A DNA stretch of 64,000 nt. Source: CAWAPD01 sp963783865. GTDB lineage: Bacteria > Actinomycetota > Thermoleophilia > UBA2241. The notes beneath the pieces are model-generated. The model was not told where the DNA came from and made no database searches. It worked only from the letters and a program-made list of their open reading frames with translations. The stretch covers positions 186,001 to 250,000 of the forward strand of contig CAWAPD010000004.1 in NCBI GenBank assembly GCA_963783865.1, given 5' to 3'. Shown here piece after piece: positions 1 through 7,379 of this stretch (within the stretch, counting starts at the first letter, position 1; each line of letters opens with the position of its first letter). The position numbers and the translations under genes are program-made.

Positions 1-1071
1 CTGTTCCTCGAGGCGATGCTCGCCGACGGCGGCTACTTCGCCGCCGTCGAGCAGGCCTACTTCGTCGACTCGGGCGAGTACCCCGAGACGCACGACGACG
101 GGATCGCGCGGCAGAGTGACGGCGGCGTCGCCGCCGGCACCATCGCGCCGCGCGCCGCCGACTACCTGGCGCCGGTCTGCCACCACTTCGGCGACAACCA
201 CCTCCCTGACGGGTACGGCGACGCGCCGGGCAGCGCCCACAAGGCATGCGAGCTGATCGGCGGCTGCACGCTGTGCGACGGCGACAAGGTGCCGTTCATC
301 GACGAGCTCGATCCCGAGGACAACGTGGCCGCGCGCCTGGCGCGCACCGCCGACCTGCGGGCCGAGGGTCTGCTCAAGCCCGAGGTCGAGTGGGCCGCCG
401 ACGGCATCGTGGTGGTCACGATCTTCATCCCCGCCTCGGAGCGGGTGGCCGAGTTCGCCGCCCTCGAGTTCGCACGGGCCATGAACCTGCAGGACCCCGA
501 GGTCATCAACAAGCTCGTGATGCACCCGGCCGAGGGTACGCTCTGCGAGGTCAAGGGCCGGCTGGACGCGGTCGTCGACCCGGCCACGCTGGTCATCCCC
601 GAGAAGCCCACGACGCTGAGCGACGACGAGATCAAGGCCGTGGTGGCCGCGATGAAGCTGAAGTGCGTGTGCGCCACGGTCGGCAGCGACGAGCACTCGG
701 TCGGCATGCGCGAGATCATCGACATCAAGCACGGCGGCCTCGAGAAGTGGGGCTTCTCGTGCGAGTACCTGGGCACCTCGGTGCCGGTCGAGAAGGTCCT
801 CGACGCGGCCATCGAGCACGCGGCCCAGGTGGTGCTGATCTCGACCATCATCACCCATGGCGACGTCCACCGGCAGAACATGGAGAAGCTCGCCGACCTG
901 GCCGTCGAGAAGGGCGTGCGCGACCGCCTGGTGTTGATCAGCGGTGGCACGCAGGTGACCGACGAGATGGCCCGGTCGTGGGGCATGGACGCCGGCTTCG
1001 GGCGCGGCACGAAGGGCGTCAACGTGGCCTCGTTCATCGTGAAGGCCCTCGAGGAGCGCGACGCGAAGTAG
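1..1071 (+). CDS. oraE: D-ornithine 4,5-aminomutase large (E) subunit, 5' truncated by window
   Basis: This is the C-terminal part of the adenosylcobalamin- and PLP-dependent mutase that moves the terminal amino group of D-ornithine to give 2,4-diaminopentanoate, a step of ornithine fermentation. The frame is open from base 1, so the gene begins upstream. The Rossmann-type B12 domain carries DEHSVG (D-x-H-x-x-G, the cobalt-ligand His codon at 694). Eleven residues later is the Lys of IIDIKHGG (codon 727). This matches the His618/Lys629 spacing known for the Clostridium sticklandii enzyme, where that Lys binds PLP. The end (GGTQVT, GFGRGTKGVNVA) is also typical of the family. The small subunit OraS is expected just upstream. 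The MutL-like gene that follows supports the call. Confidence 0.93.
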   Translation: MFLEAMLADGGYFAAVEQAYFVDSGEYPETHDDGIARQSDGGVAAGTIAPRAADYLAPVCHHFGDNHLPDGYGDAPGSAHKACELIGGCTLCDGDKVPFIDELDPEDNVAARLARTADLRAEGLLKPEVEWAADGIVVVTIFIPASERVAEFAALEFARAMNLQDPEVINKLVMHPAEGTLCEVKGRLDAVVDPATLVIPEKPTTLSDDEIKAVVAAMKLKCVCATVGSDEHSVGMREIIDIKHGGLEKWGFSCEYLGTSVPVEKVLDAAIEHAAQVVLISTIITHGDVHRQNMEKLADLAVEKGVRDRLVLISGGTQVTDEMARSWGMDAGFGRGTKGVNVASFIVKALEERDAK

Positions 1072-1099
1072 ACGGCGTGGGCACGACGCCGACATCAGG

Positions 1100-1136
1100 C
1101 GACGGGGCGGGCGCTCGATGAGCGCCCGCCCCGTCG
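1100..1136 (+). promoter_or_regulatory. Perfect 16-bp hairpin with the mutL-like start codon in its loop
   Basis: Bases 1100-1115 are the exact reverse complement of 1121-1136, leaving a five-base loop (1116-1120) that contains the ATG at 1118. No separate Shine-Dalgarno sequence is visible; the G-rich upstream bases are all in the stem. Such a structure could hold back initiation unless ribosomes finishing oraE, 29 bases upstream, open it. Regulation is inference; the repeat itself is plain in the sequence. Confidence 0.6.
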
Positions 1137-2464
1137 ACGTCCTGGTCTTCGAGATCGGCTCGACGACCACGGTCGTGACCGCCTTCGACGGGCTCGAGCG
1201 ACCCGGCGGCGGGCCGGTCGTCCTCGGCCAGGGCGTCGCTCCGACCTCGGTCGAGCAGGGCGACGTCGCCGTCGGGCTCGGCGCGGCGCGGGCGGCCCTC
1301 GAAGCGACGACGGGGCCGCTCACGCCGCGCCTCACCCTCGCCACCAGCTCGGCGGCCGGCGGCCTGCGCATGACCGTCCACGGCCTGACGCAGCGCATGA
1401 CGGCGATGGCCGCGCGCGAGGCGGCGCTGGGGGCCGGCGGCGTCGTCGAGTATCAGACCGCCGGCCGCCTGCGCGTCGGCGACCTGGCGCGCATCGTCAA
1501 GGCGCGCCCGAACCTGATCCTGCTGGCAGGCGGCGTCGAGGGCGGCGACTGCGACACCGTCCTCGAGAACGCCGAGCGGCTGACGCAGCTGCCGATCCGC
1601 CCCATGATCGTGTACGGCGGCAACTCGGTGGTCTGCGGCGACGCCGAGGGACTGCTGGAGCGCGCCGGCTTCAAGGTGCGGGTCACCGACAACGTCTACC
1701 CGGCGGTGGACGAGCTCGACATCGTGCCGGCGCGGGCGGCGATCCACGACGCCTTCGAGGAGCACATCGTCCACGCGCCGGGGATGGAGCGGATCGGTGA
1801 GATCGTGACGGGCCGGATCCTGCCCACGCCGGGCGCCGTGCTGCTGGCGGCCGAGCACCTGGCCGCCGACGTCGGCGACCTCGTGGTCGTCGATGTCGGC
1901 GGCGCCACGACCGACGTGCACTCGGTCACCGACGGCAGCTCCGAGCTGGCCTCGCTGCAGACCGAGCCCCAGCCGCACAGCAAGCGCACCGTCGAGGGCG
2001 ACCTCGGCACGTTCGTGAGCGCGACGCACGTGGCGGCCATGATGCCGGCCGGCGAACGGCCGCCGGAGCTGCCGCCGGCGCTGCCCGAGACCGCGGCGCA
2101 GGTCGAGGCGGCCCGCGCCCTGGCCGGCTTCTGCGCCGTGACGGCCGTCCACCGGCACGCGGGCCGCCTCGCGCATCTCTACACGCCGACCGGCCGCCAG
2201 ACCGTCGTCCGCGGCCGCGACCTGACGGCCTGCCGGCTCGTCGTCGGGACCGGCGGGGCGCTCACGCGGCTGCCGCGCGGCGAGGAGCTGCTGGGCCGCG
2301 TCCGCGGGACGCAGGGCGGCGACGCGCTGCTGCCGCCCCAGGACGCCCGCTGCGCCCTCGACCGGCAGTACATCTTCGCCTGCTGCGGCGCCCTGCTCGC
2401 CCACGTCGACGGCGCCGCGGTGACGCGGCTCATGCAGGCGAGCCTGGGAGCGCCGAGGGTCTGA
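1118..2464 (+). CDS. GlmL/MutL-family ATPase (aminomutase companion)
   Basis: A 448-residue protein of the MutL/GlmL family, an actin-fold (ASKHA) ATPase group encoded beside B12-dependent mutases. The opening VLVFEIGSTTTVVTAFD is the phosphate-1 motif and VVVDVGGATTDVHSV the second nucleotide-binding motif. In clostridial ornithine operons a protein of this family lies between oraE and orr, so a role in mutase maintenance or reactivation is likely, though its exact activity is not well established. It starts 47 bases after oraE, with the start codon in a hairpin loop, and ends convergently with the cytochrome/ferredoxin gene. Confidence 0.88.
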   Translation: MSARPVDVLVFEIGSTTTVVTAFDGLERPGGGPVVLGQGVAPTSVEQGDVAVGLGAARAALEATTGPLTPRLTLATSSAAGGLRMTVHGLTQRMTAMAAREAALGAGGVVEYQTAGRLRVGDLARIVKARPNLILLAGGVEGGDCDTVLENAERLTQLPIRPMIVYGGNSVVCGDAEGLLERAGFKVRVTDNVYPAVDELDIVPARAAIHDAFEEHIVHAPGMERIGEIVTGRILPTPGAVLLAAEHLAADVGDLVVVDVGGATTDVHSVTDGSSELASLQTEPQPHSKRTVEGDLGTFVSATHVAAMMPAGERPPELPPALPETAAQVEAARALAGFCAVTAVHRHAGRLAHLYTPTGRQTVVRGRDLTACRLVVGTGGALTRLPRGEELLGRVRGTQGGDALLPPQDARCALDRQYIFACCGALLAHVDGAAVTRLMQASLGAPRV

Positions 2465-2492
2465 GCTCCGCTCGGGTGACGTGCCGGGCGTG

Positions 2493-2514
2493 CCGGGGCG
2501 CAGCCGCGCCCCGG
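2493..2514. terminator. Hairpin between convergent genes
   Basis: A perfect 9-bp GC stem (2493-2501 with 2506-2514) with a four-base loop lies in the 53-base gap between the stops of the MutL-like gene and the reverse-strand ferredoxin gene. It could act as a terminator in both directions, but there is no T-run on either side. Confidence 0.5.
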
Positions 2515-2517
2515 GCG

Positions 2518-3354
2518 TCAGGCCGAGACCGTGATGGCTCCTGCCGGGCAGGCCTGGGTGCATCGGTAGCAGCGGATGCAGGCGCCCGCGTTGGTCGCCG
2601 CGGCCCGGCCACCAGCGTCCCAGCTGAAGACGCTCGCCGGACACACGTTCAGACAGCGCCTGCAGGCGATGCAGCTCGACGAGTCGACGGTGACGCTGGC
2701 CGTGTCCGTCGTCGACCCGGCGCTGCCCGAGCCGCCTGAGCCCGCTGAGCCGGTCGAGCCGGACTGCGACTGCCACCCGTTGCCTGCATCGGCGATCGCC
2801 TGTCCGCCGGCGGTCGTGGTCGTCGTGCCGCTCGCCGCGCCGAGTGAGGTCATCCGGTCCAGCAACGCGCCGCCCACGACGAGCGCCGCGCCGCCGGCGA
2901 GGGCTCCCGTCACCAGGGTCCGGCGGGTCCGGCGGGGCGCGTCGCCGCCGGTCCGGTCGCCGGCCTCATACATGGAGTAGGGGCGCGCCGGCTGAGCGGA
3001 GTGGATGGCGGGGACGACAACGGCTGCAGGGGCGGCGGGTTCGCCTGGGCGCCGCACGTTCGGCGCGGGCCGTCGCTCCATACGGCCCGCGCCGAACGTG
3101 CGGCGCGTCATCTGCGCGACCCAGCGGTAGTGCAGCGCGAAGTGGAGCACGACGCCGGCGGCGGCCACGACGCCGCTCCAGTCGTGCACCCAGTGCCAGG
3201 CATGGAGGGGGACCAGCAGCATGCCGGGCCGCCCCAGTCCGAGAGCCGACTGCCACGACAGCGGCAGGAGGAACACGAGGCCGGTGACCGCCGTGATCAG
3301 GAACGACGCGGCGATGACGGCGTCGACGAGGAAGTTGAGCTGCGACCGTCTCAT
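2518..3354 (-). CDS. Membrane cytochrome b-like (DUF4405) and 2[4Fe-4S] ferredoxin fusion
   Basis: A 278-residue protein starting at ATG 3354 (MRRSQLNFLVD). The N-terminal part has three likely transmembrane helices with histidines in HAWHWVHDW and LHFALHYRW, as in DUF4405 haem b proteins. A second hydrophobic stretch follows a twin-Arg-rich segment (RRTRRTLVTGALAGG), then a Ser/Gly/Thr linker. The C-terminus has two clusters, CIACRRCLNVCP and CIRCYRCTQACP, each CxxCxxCxxxCP, typical of bacterial ferredoxin. It probably passes electrons between membrane and soluble carriers; the partner is unknown. Its position inside the ornithine locus suggests, but does not prove, a link to redox balance in amino-acid fermentation. 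The linker coding region contains a 25-bp perfect inverted repeat. Confidence 0.8.
   Translation of the reverse strand: MRRSQLNFLVDAVIAASFLITAVTGLVFLLPLSWQSALGLGRPGMLLVPLHAWHWVHDWSGVVAAAGVVLHFALHYRWVAQMTRRTFGAGRMERRPAPNVRRPGEPAAPAAVVVPAIHSAQPARPYSMYEAGDRTGGDAPRRTRRTLVTGALAGGAALVVGGALLDRMTSLGAASGTTTTTAGGQAIADAGNGWQSQSGSTGSAGSGGSGSAGSTTDTASVTVDSSSCIACRRCLNVCPASVFSWDAGGRAAATNAGACIRCYRCTQACPAGAITVSA
3049..3106. repeat. 25-bp perfect inverted repeat inside the ferredoxin-fusion gene
   Basis: Bases 3049-3073 are the exact reverse complement of 3082-3106, with an eight-base loop. The repeat lies wholly inside the coding sequence and encodes the Arg/Gly-rich stretch after the third helix. It is one of the two longest of the many intragenic hairpins in this window. 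Confidence 0.9.
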
Positions 3355-3496
3355 GGCGACCGTCCTTCGTGGGGCCCGGCCTGCCGTACCGGACGTTGAC
3401 GGCCCGCGCGCGTCGCGCCCGCCGGCCTGCGAAGATGGTAGCGATCTGTCGCGAACGCCCCATGTGCTGCGTGTTGGGAAATGTGAAGCCGGTCGG

Positions 3497-4660
3497 TCAG
3501 CGCGAGCGACGCAAGCCGGCGACGAAATCCAGCAGCGCGGCGACGCGGTGGAGGTACGTGTGGTCGGCGAACACGCGTCGCATGGTGCGGCGGGCGACGG
3601 CCTCGCGTTCGCGAGGCCGTCGCACGTAGTGTGCGAACGCCGCGACGAACGCGGCCGGCCCGTCCACGGCGACGAGCTCGTCCTCGCTGAAGAAGTCGCC
3701 GGTGACGCCGGTGCGGTCGGTGAGCACGAACGCGCCGCAGGCCGCGGCCGCGAACGTGCGCTGGGAGATCTCGGCCGGGCCGCTGACGAGCGTGCGGTGC
3801 AGGGGGTTGAGCGCGACCCGCGCGCGGGCGTAGAGCGGCGGCGTGTCCGCCGGCGGGACCGCGGCGGCGCCGAAGCTCCATCCGGGTCCGGCCCACAGGC
3901 CGTACCACTCGCGGAAGACGGCGGGAAGATAGGCGTGCGCGACGACGACCCGTTCGATCTCGCGGGTGGCGACCATGAAGTAGTCGAGGTCGCGCACGCT
4001 TGCGAGCGGACGGTGCGTGAACGGGTTGGCGGCGGTCGGCAGGTGCAGGACGGGCACGCCGGCCGCGGTCCCGGCGGCGTCCCCACGCGGCCAGGAGCGC
4101 GCATCGAACCAGGCGACGTGAGCGTCACTCGACCCGTCGAGGAAGTCCGGCGCCGGGCTGCCGGCAGCGGGCGCGGCGCCGTCCGTCGCCGGCGGGGGTG
4201 CGAGCACCAGCGTCACGCGGACGGCGCCCGAGGCCCGCGCCCACCTGTCGACGGCCCGGCGGCCCGACGAGTCCACGTACCGCGAGACGGCCGGGGCGAG
4301 CACAATCGTGGGCCGGACGACCTCCAGCTTCAGGGTCAGCGCCGGGTCGTCGGGCACCGACCAGGCGCAGGGCACGCCGCAGTGGAGCAGCGCGTCGCGC
4401 AGGTCGCCGAACCAGGAGTCTCGGGGGCCGCCGGGGACGCAGAAGAAGACCGCCTCGCCACGGCCGGCGAGGCCGTCCTTGTGGGCCGCCAGAAGCTCGC
4501 GTCGCAGCCGCGCGCCTTCGGCGACGAGGCTCGCGTCCACCTCTTCCGGCGCGAGCGGCGAGGCGCCGCGCGCGCGCCCGGTCTCATAGGCGGCCGCCAG
4601 CTCTCGTTCCATCGTGGCGATGCGCTCCGCTGACGGAGCGTTGTCTCTGCGGTCGGTCAA
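3497..4660 (-). CDS. CgeB-like glycosyltransferase family protein
   Basis: A 387-residue protein resembling the YkvP/CgeB type of GT-B glycosyltransferases. The N-terminal half looks like a Rossmann-type domain (EAVFFCVPGGPRDSWFGDLRDAL). The C-terminal half contains the family's usual segment: ARVALNPLHRTLVSGPAEISQRTFAAAACGAFVLTDR followed by an acidic loop (FFSEDELVAV), which in GT-B enzymes binds the sugar nucleotide. No signal peptide or membrane helix is seen. Acceptor and sugar are unknown. It is the upstream gene of a reverse-strand pair and is divergent from orr. A 13-bp perfect inverted repeat (3594-3606 with 3611-3623) lies in the coding sequence. Confidence 0.7.
   Translation of the reverse strand: MTDRRDNAPSAERIATMERELAAAYETGRARGASPLAPEEVDASLVAEGARLRRELLAAHKDGLAGRGEAVFFCVPGGPRDSWFGDLRDALLHCGVPCAWSVPDDPALTLKLEVVRPTIVLAPAVSRYVDSSGRRAVDRWARASGAVRVTLVLAPPPATDGAAPAAGSPAPDFLDGSSDAHVAWFDARSWPRGDAAGTAAGVPVLHLPTAANPFTHRPLASVRDLDYFMVATREIERVVVAHAYLPAVFREWYGLWAGPGWSFGAAAVPPADTPPLYARARVALNPLHRTLVSGPAEISQRTFAAAACGAFVLTDRTGVTGDFFSEDELVAVDGPAAFVAAFAHYVRRPREREAVARRTMRRVFADHTYLHRVAALLDFVAGLRRSR
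3594..3623. repeat. 13-bp perfect inverted repeat in the glycosyltransferase gene
   Basis: 3594-3606 pairs exactly with 3611-3623 around a four-base loop. It is intragenic, near the 3' end of the reverse-strand gene. Confidence 0.8.
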
Positions 4661-4778
4661 CGCCTTTCCTCGTCGGACAAGCAGGACGCGGGAAGTATAG
4701 CCGCGACGGTCGCGGCAGAGTGGCCGGCGGGCTCGCTCGGGGCGCTCGAAAGGGGGCGTGGCGGGCGCGGCTCATCGC

Positions 4779-4806
4779 TTGCCAGCCGCGACCTCGACCG
4801 GATAAG
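4779..4806 (+). promoter_or_regulatory. Probable sigma-70-type promoter for orr
   Basis: TTGCCA at 4779-4784 and GATAAG at 4801-4806 are separated by 16 bases, in the 162-base divergent gap before orr. They are reasonable but imperfect -35 and -10 boxes. Transcription would start near 4813. Confidence 0.4.
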
Positions 4807-4849
4807 CTCCTGTATCAAGAATATGCAGGCAGAACGTACGAGGAGAACG

Positions 4850-5920
4850 GTGACGGGACGGGCCAGGCTGACGGTCGACCTCGCGAAGGTGACCGACAAC
4901 ACGCGCCGGGTGGCGGAGCGGCTGCCCGGCGTCGCCATCGCGGCCGTGACCAAGGTGACCTGCGGCAGCCCCGAGGTGGGGGGCGCGATGCTGGCCGGGG
5001 GCGCGCAGGCGCTCGCCGAGTCGCGGCTCGAGAACATCGAACGTCTGCGCGCCGCCGGCATCGACGCGCCGGTCTGGTTGCTGCGCTCGCCGACGCCCGG
5101 ACAGGCGGCCGACACGGTGCGCCTCGCCGACCTCTCGCTGAACAGCGAGCTCGACACGCTGACCGCGCTCGACCGCGCGGCGGGCGAGGCGGGGAAGACC
5201 CACCGGGTCGTGGTGATGGTCGACCTCGGCGACCTGCGTGAGGGCGTCTGGCCGTCCGACCTGCCTGGCTTCCTCGAACGCGCCGCGGCGCTCGAGCACC
5301 TGGAGATCGCCGGCCTCGGCGTCAACCTGACCTGCTACGGCGCGATCATGCCGAGCCAGGAGAACCTCGGTCGTCTCGTGGAGCTGGCGGGGGCGGCCGA
5401 GCGTCAGCTCGGCCGCCCCCTGCTCGTCTCCGGCGGCAACTCGAGCTCCCTGTGGCTGGCCCTGCACGAGGGCATCCCCGCCCGCATCGACAACCTGCGC
5501 ATCGGCGAGTCGATCGTGCTCGGCGTCGATACCATCGACCGGGCGCCGATCGAGGGCCTGCACCTCGACGCGTTCGTGGTCGACGCGCCGGTGATCGAGT
5601 GCCGCGTCAAGCCGTCGTTCCCGATCGGCGTGTCGGCCCAGGACGCCTACGGCAACCGGCCGACCTTCACGGATCGCGGCGAGCGCCGGCGGGCGATCCT
5701 CGCCCTCGGGCGACAGGACGTCGTGCCTGAGGGCCTCAGCCCCCTTGACCCGCGGGTCGAGCTCCTCGGCGCCTCCAGCGACCACATGATCCTCGACGTC
5801 CACGACGTCGATCCGGCGCCGCGAGTCGGCGACCGCATGGCGTTCATCCCGGGCTACGGCTGCCTGCTGCAGGCGTGCATGTCCGAGTACGTAGAGAAGG
5901 TGTTCACTCCGCCGGCCTGA
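4850..5920 (+). CDS. orr: Ornithine racemase (PLP-dependent alanine racemase family)
   Basis: A 356-residue enzyme that makes the D-ornithine used by OraE. It begins ARLTVDLAKVTDNTRRVAERL and continues with VAIAAVTKVTCGSP, where the Lys of AVTK is the expected PLP Schiff-base residue. Later segments (ILASSDH-like LGASSDHMILDV and RMAFIPGYGCLLQA) match the ornithine-racemase branch of the alanine racemase family. I chose GTG 4850 because AGGAGA lies just before it (4841-4846) and the conserved protein starts there; an in-frame ATG at 4823 is the alternative. The next gene begins 36 bases downstream on the same strand. A 14-bp inverted repeat is embedded at 5389-5420. Confidence 0.9.
   Translation: MTGRARLTVDLAKVTDNTRRVAERLPGVAIAAVTKVTCGSPEVGGAMLAGGAQALAESRLENIERLRAAGIDAPVWLLRSPTPGQAADTVRLADLSLNSELDTLTALDRAAGEAGKTHRVVVMVDLGDLREGVWPSDLPGFLERAAALEHLEIAGLGVNLTCYGAIMPSQENLGRLVELAGAAERQLGRPLLVSGGNSSSLWLALHEGIPARIDNLRIGESIVLGVDTIDRAPIEGLHLDAFVVDAPVIECRVKPSFPIGVSAQDAYGNRPTFTDRGERRRAILALGRQDVVPEGLSPLDPRVELLGASSDHMILDVHDVDPAPRVGDRMAFIPGYGCLLQACMSEYVEKVFTPPA
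5389..5420. repeat. 14-bp perfect inverted repeat in orr
   Basis: 5389-5402 pairs exactly with 5407-5420 around the loop GTCA, inside the coding sequence of orr. Confidence 0.85.
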
Positions 5921-5956
5921 CTCGATCGTGGCGCGGAGGGACCTCCAACCAGAGGA

Positions 5957-7288
5957 GTGAGCATGAGCGGCACACGCACGAAGGTCCTGATCATGGGAGC
6001 CGCGGGGCGCGACTTCCACAACTTCAACACGTTCTTCCGCGACAACGAGGAGTACGAGGTCGTGGCCTTTACCGCCACCCAGATCCCGTACATCAACGAC
6101 CGCAAGTACCCGGCCGAGCTGGCCGGGCGGCTGTACCCGCAGGGCATCCCGATCCACGACGAGTCCGAGCTCGCCAGTCTGGTGAAGAAGCACGCCGTCG
6201 ACCAGGTCGTGTTCGCCTACTCCGACGTGCCCTACGAGTACGTCATGCACAAGTCGGCGCAGGTCAACGCCCTCGGGCCCGACTTCCGGCTCATGGGGCC
6301 GAAGGAGACGGCGATCAAGAGCACCAAGCCCGTGATCGCCGTCTGCGCCGTCCGCACCGGCGCCGGCAAGAGCCAGACCTCGCGCAAGATCCAGACGATG
6401 CTCCGCGAGGCCGGCAAGAAGGTCGTCTCGGTCCGCCACCCCATGCCGTACGGCGACCTCGTCAAGCAGCGCGTGCAGCGCTTCGCCACCATCGAGGATC
6501 TGAAGAAGCACGAGTGCACGATCGAGGAGATGGAGGAGTACGAGCCCCACGTCACGGCCGGCAACGTGATCTACGCCGGCGTCGACTACGAGGCGATCCT
6601 GCGCGAGGCCGAGAAGGAGGCCGACGTCATCCTCTGGGACGGCGGCAACAACGACTTCAGCTTCTACCAGGCCGACCTCTACGTGGCGGTCGCCGACCCG
6701 CACCGTCCCGGCGACGGGCTGCGCTACTACCCCGGCGAGGTCAACCTGCGACTCGCCGACGTCGTGGTCATCAACAAGATCGACACCGCCGACCGCGCCG
6801 GCGTCGAGGCCGAACTTGCCAACGTGCGCTCGGTCAACCCGGACGCGACCGTCATCATGGGGGCCTCGCCGGTCACCGTCGACAAGCCCGAGCTGGTCAA
6901 GGGCAAGCGGGTCCTGGTGGTCGAGGACGGCCCCACGCTCACCCACGGCGAGATGAAGTACGGCGCCGGCACCGTGGCCGCTCGCCAGCACGGCGCGTCC
7001 GAGTTCATCGACCCGCGGCCGTTCGCGGTGGGCGAGATCAAGGCGACCTTCGAGAAGTACCCCAACATCGGCGTCCTGCTGCCGGCCATGGGGTACTCCG
7101 ACCAGCAGCTCAGGGACCTGGAGCAGACGATCAACGCGTCGGGCGCCGAGGTGGTCGTGATCGGCACCCCTATCGACCTGCGGCGGATCGTCGACATCAA
7201 GCTCCCCGCCGTGCGCGTGGGCTACGACCTGCAGGAGATCGGCCGCCCGACGCTGCGCGACGTGCTCAGCGAGCGCGGCTTCATCTGA
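5957..7288 (+). CDS. Cyclic 2,3-diphosphoglycerate synthase-like P-loop NTPase
   Basis: A 443-residue soluble protein. The N-terminal 120 residues form a Rossmann-like domain (VLIMGAAGRDFHNFNTFFRDN). They are followed by a P-loop at RTGAGKSQTSRKI and a NKID motif in VVVINKIDTADRAG, as in SIMIBI-type NTPases. Full-length similarity is to archaeal cyclic 2,3-diphosphoglycerate synthetase, but bacterial members mostly lack a proven function. It is probably co-transcribed with orr (36-base gap, GAGG ribosome site), and relatives are often found near arginine/ornithine catabolism genes. A link to ornithine use is therefore more likely here than cDPG synthesis. A strong hairpin terminator follows. 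Confidence 0.75.
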   Translation: MSMSGTRTKVLIMGAAGRDFHNFNTFFRDNEEYEVVAFTATQIPYINDRKYPAELAGRLYPQGIPIHDESELASLVKKHAVDQVVFAYSDVPYEYVMHKSAQVNALGPDFRLMGPKETAIKSTKPVIAVCAVRTGAGKSQTSRKIQTMLREAGKKVVSVRHPMPYGDLVKQRVQRFATIEDLKKHECTIEEMEEYEPHVTAGNVIYAGVDYEAILREAEKEADVILWDGGNNDFSFYQADLYVAVADPHRPGDGLRYYPGEVNLRLADVVVINKIDTADRAGVEAELANVRSVNPDATVIMGASPVTVDKPELVKGKRVLVVEDGPTLTHGEMKYGAGTVAARQHGASEFIDPRPFAVGEIKATFEKYPNIGVLLPAMGYSDQQLRDLEQTINASGAEVVVIGTPIDLRRIVDIKLPAVRVGYDLQEIGRPTLRDVLSERGFI

Positions 7289-7307
7289 GTCCTGCCTGAG
7301 CGATGAA

Positions 7308-7342
7308 GGGGGCGGGGCGCGCCTGCGGCGCGTCCCGCCCCC
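7308..7342. terminator. 15-bp hairpin between convergent genes
   Basis: 7308-7322 pairs with 7328-7342 (one G-T pair) around a five-base loop, 20 bases after the stop of the P-loop gene and before the end of the reverse-strand mannosyltransferase. It is a likely bidirectional terminator without a T-run. Confidence 0.65.
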
Positions 7343-7379
7343 GTCGCATCCCGTCAGCTGGGCCGCCGGTCGCGCCGGC

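Noticed and set aside
3355..4128. Upstream extension of the cytochrome/ferredoxin frame over the glycosyltransferase gene
   Set aside because: The extension overlaps the glycosyltransferase in another frame, is Pro/Ser/Arg-rich as expected of a shadow frame, and ATG 3354 gives a normal membrane-protein start.
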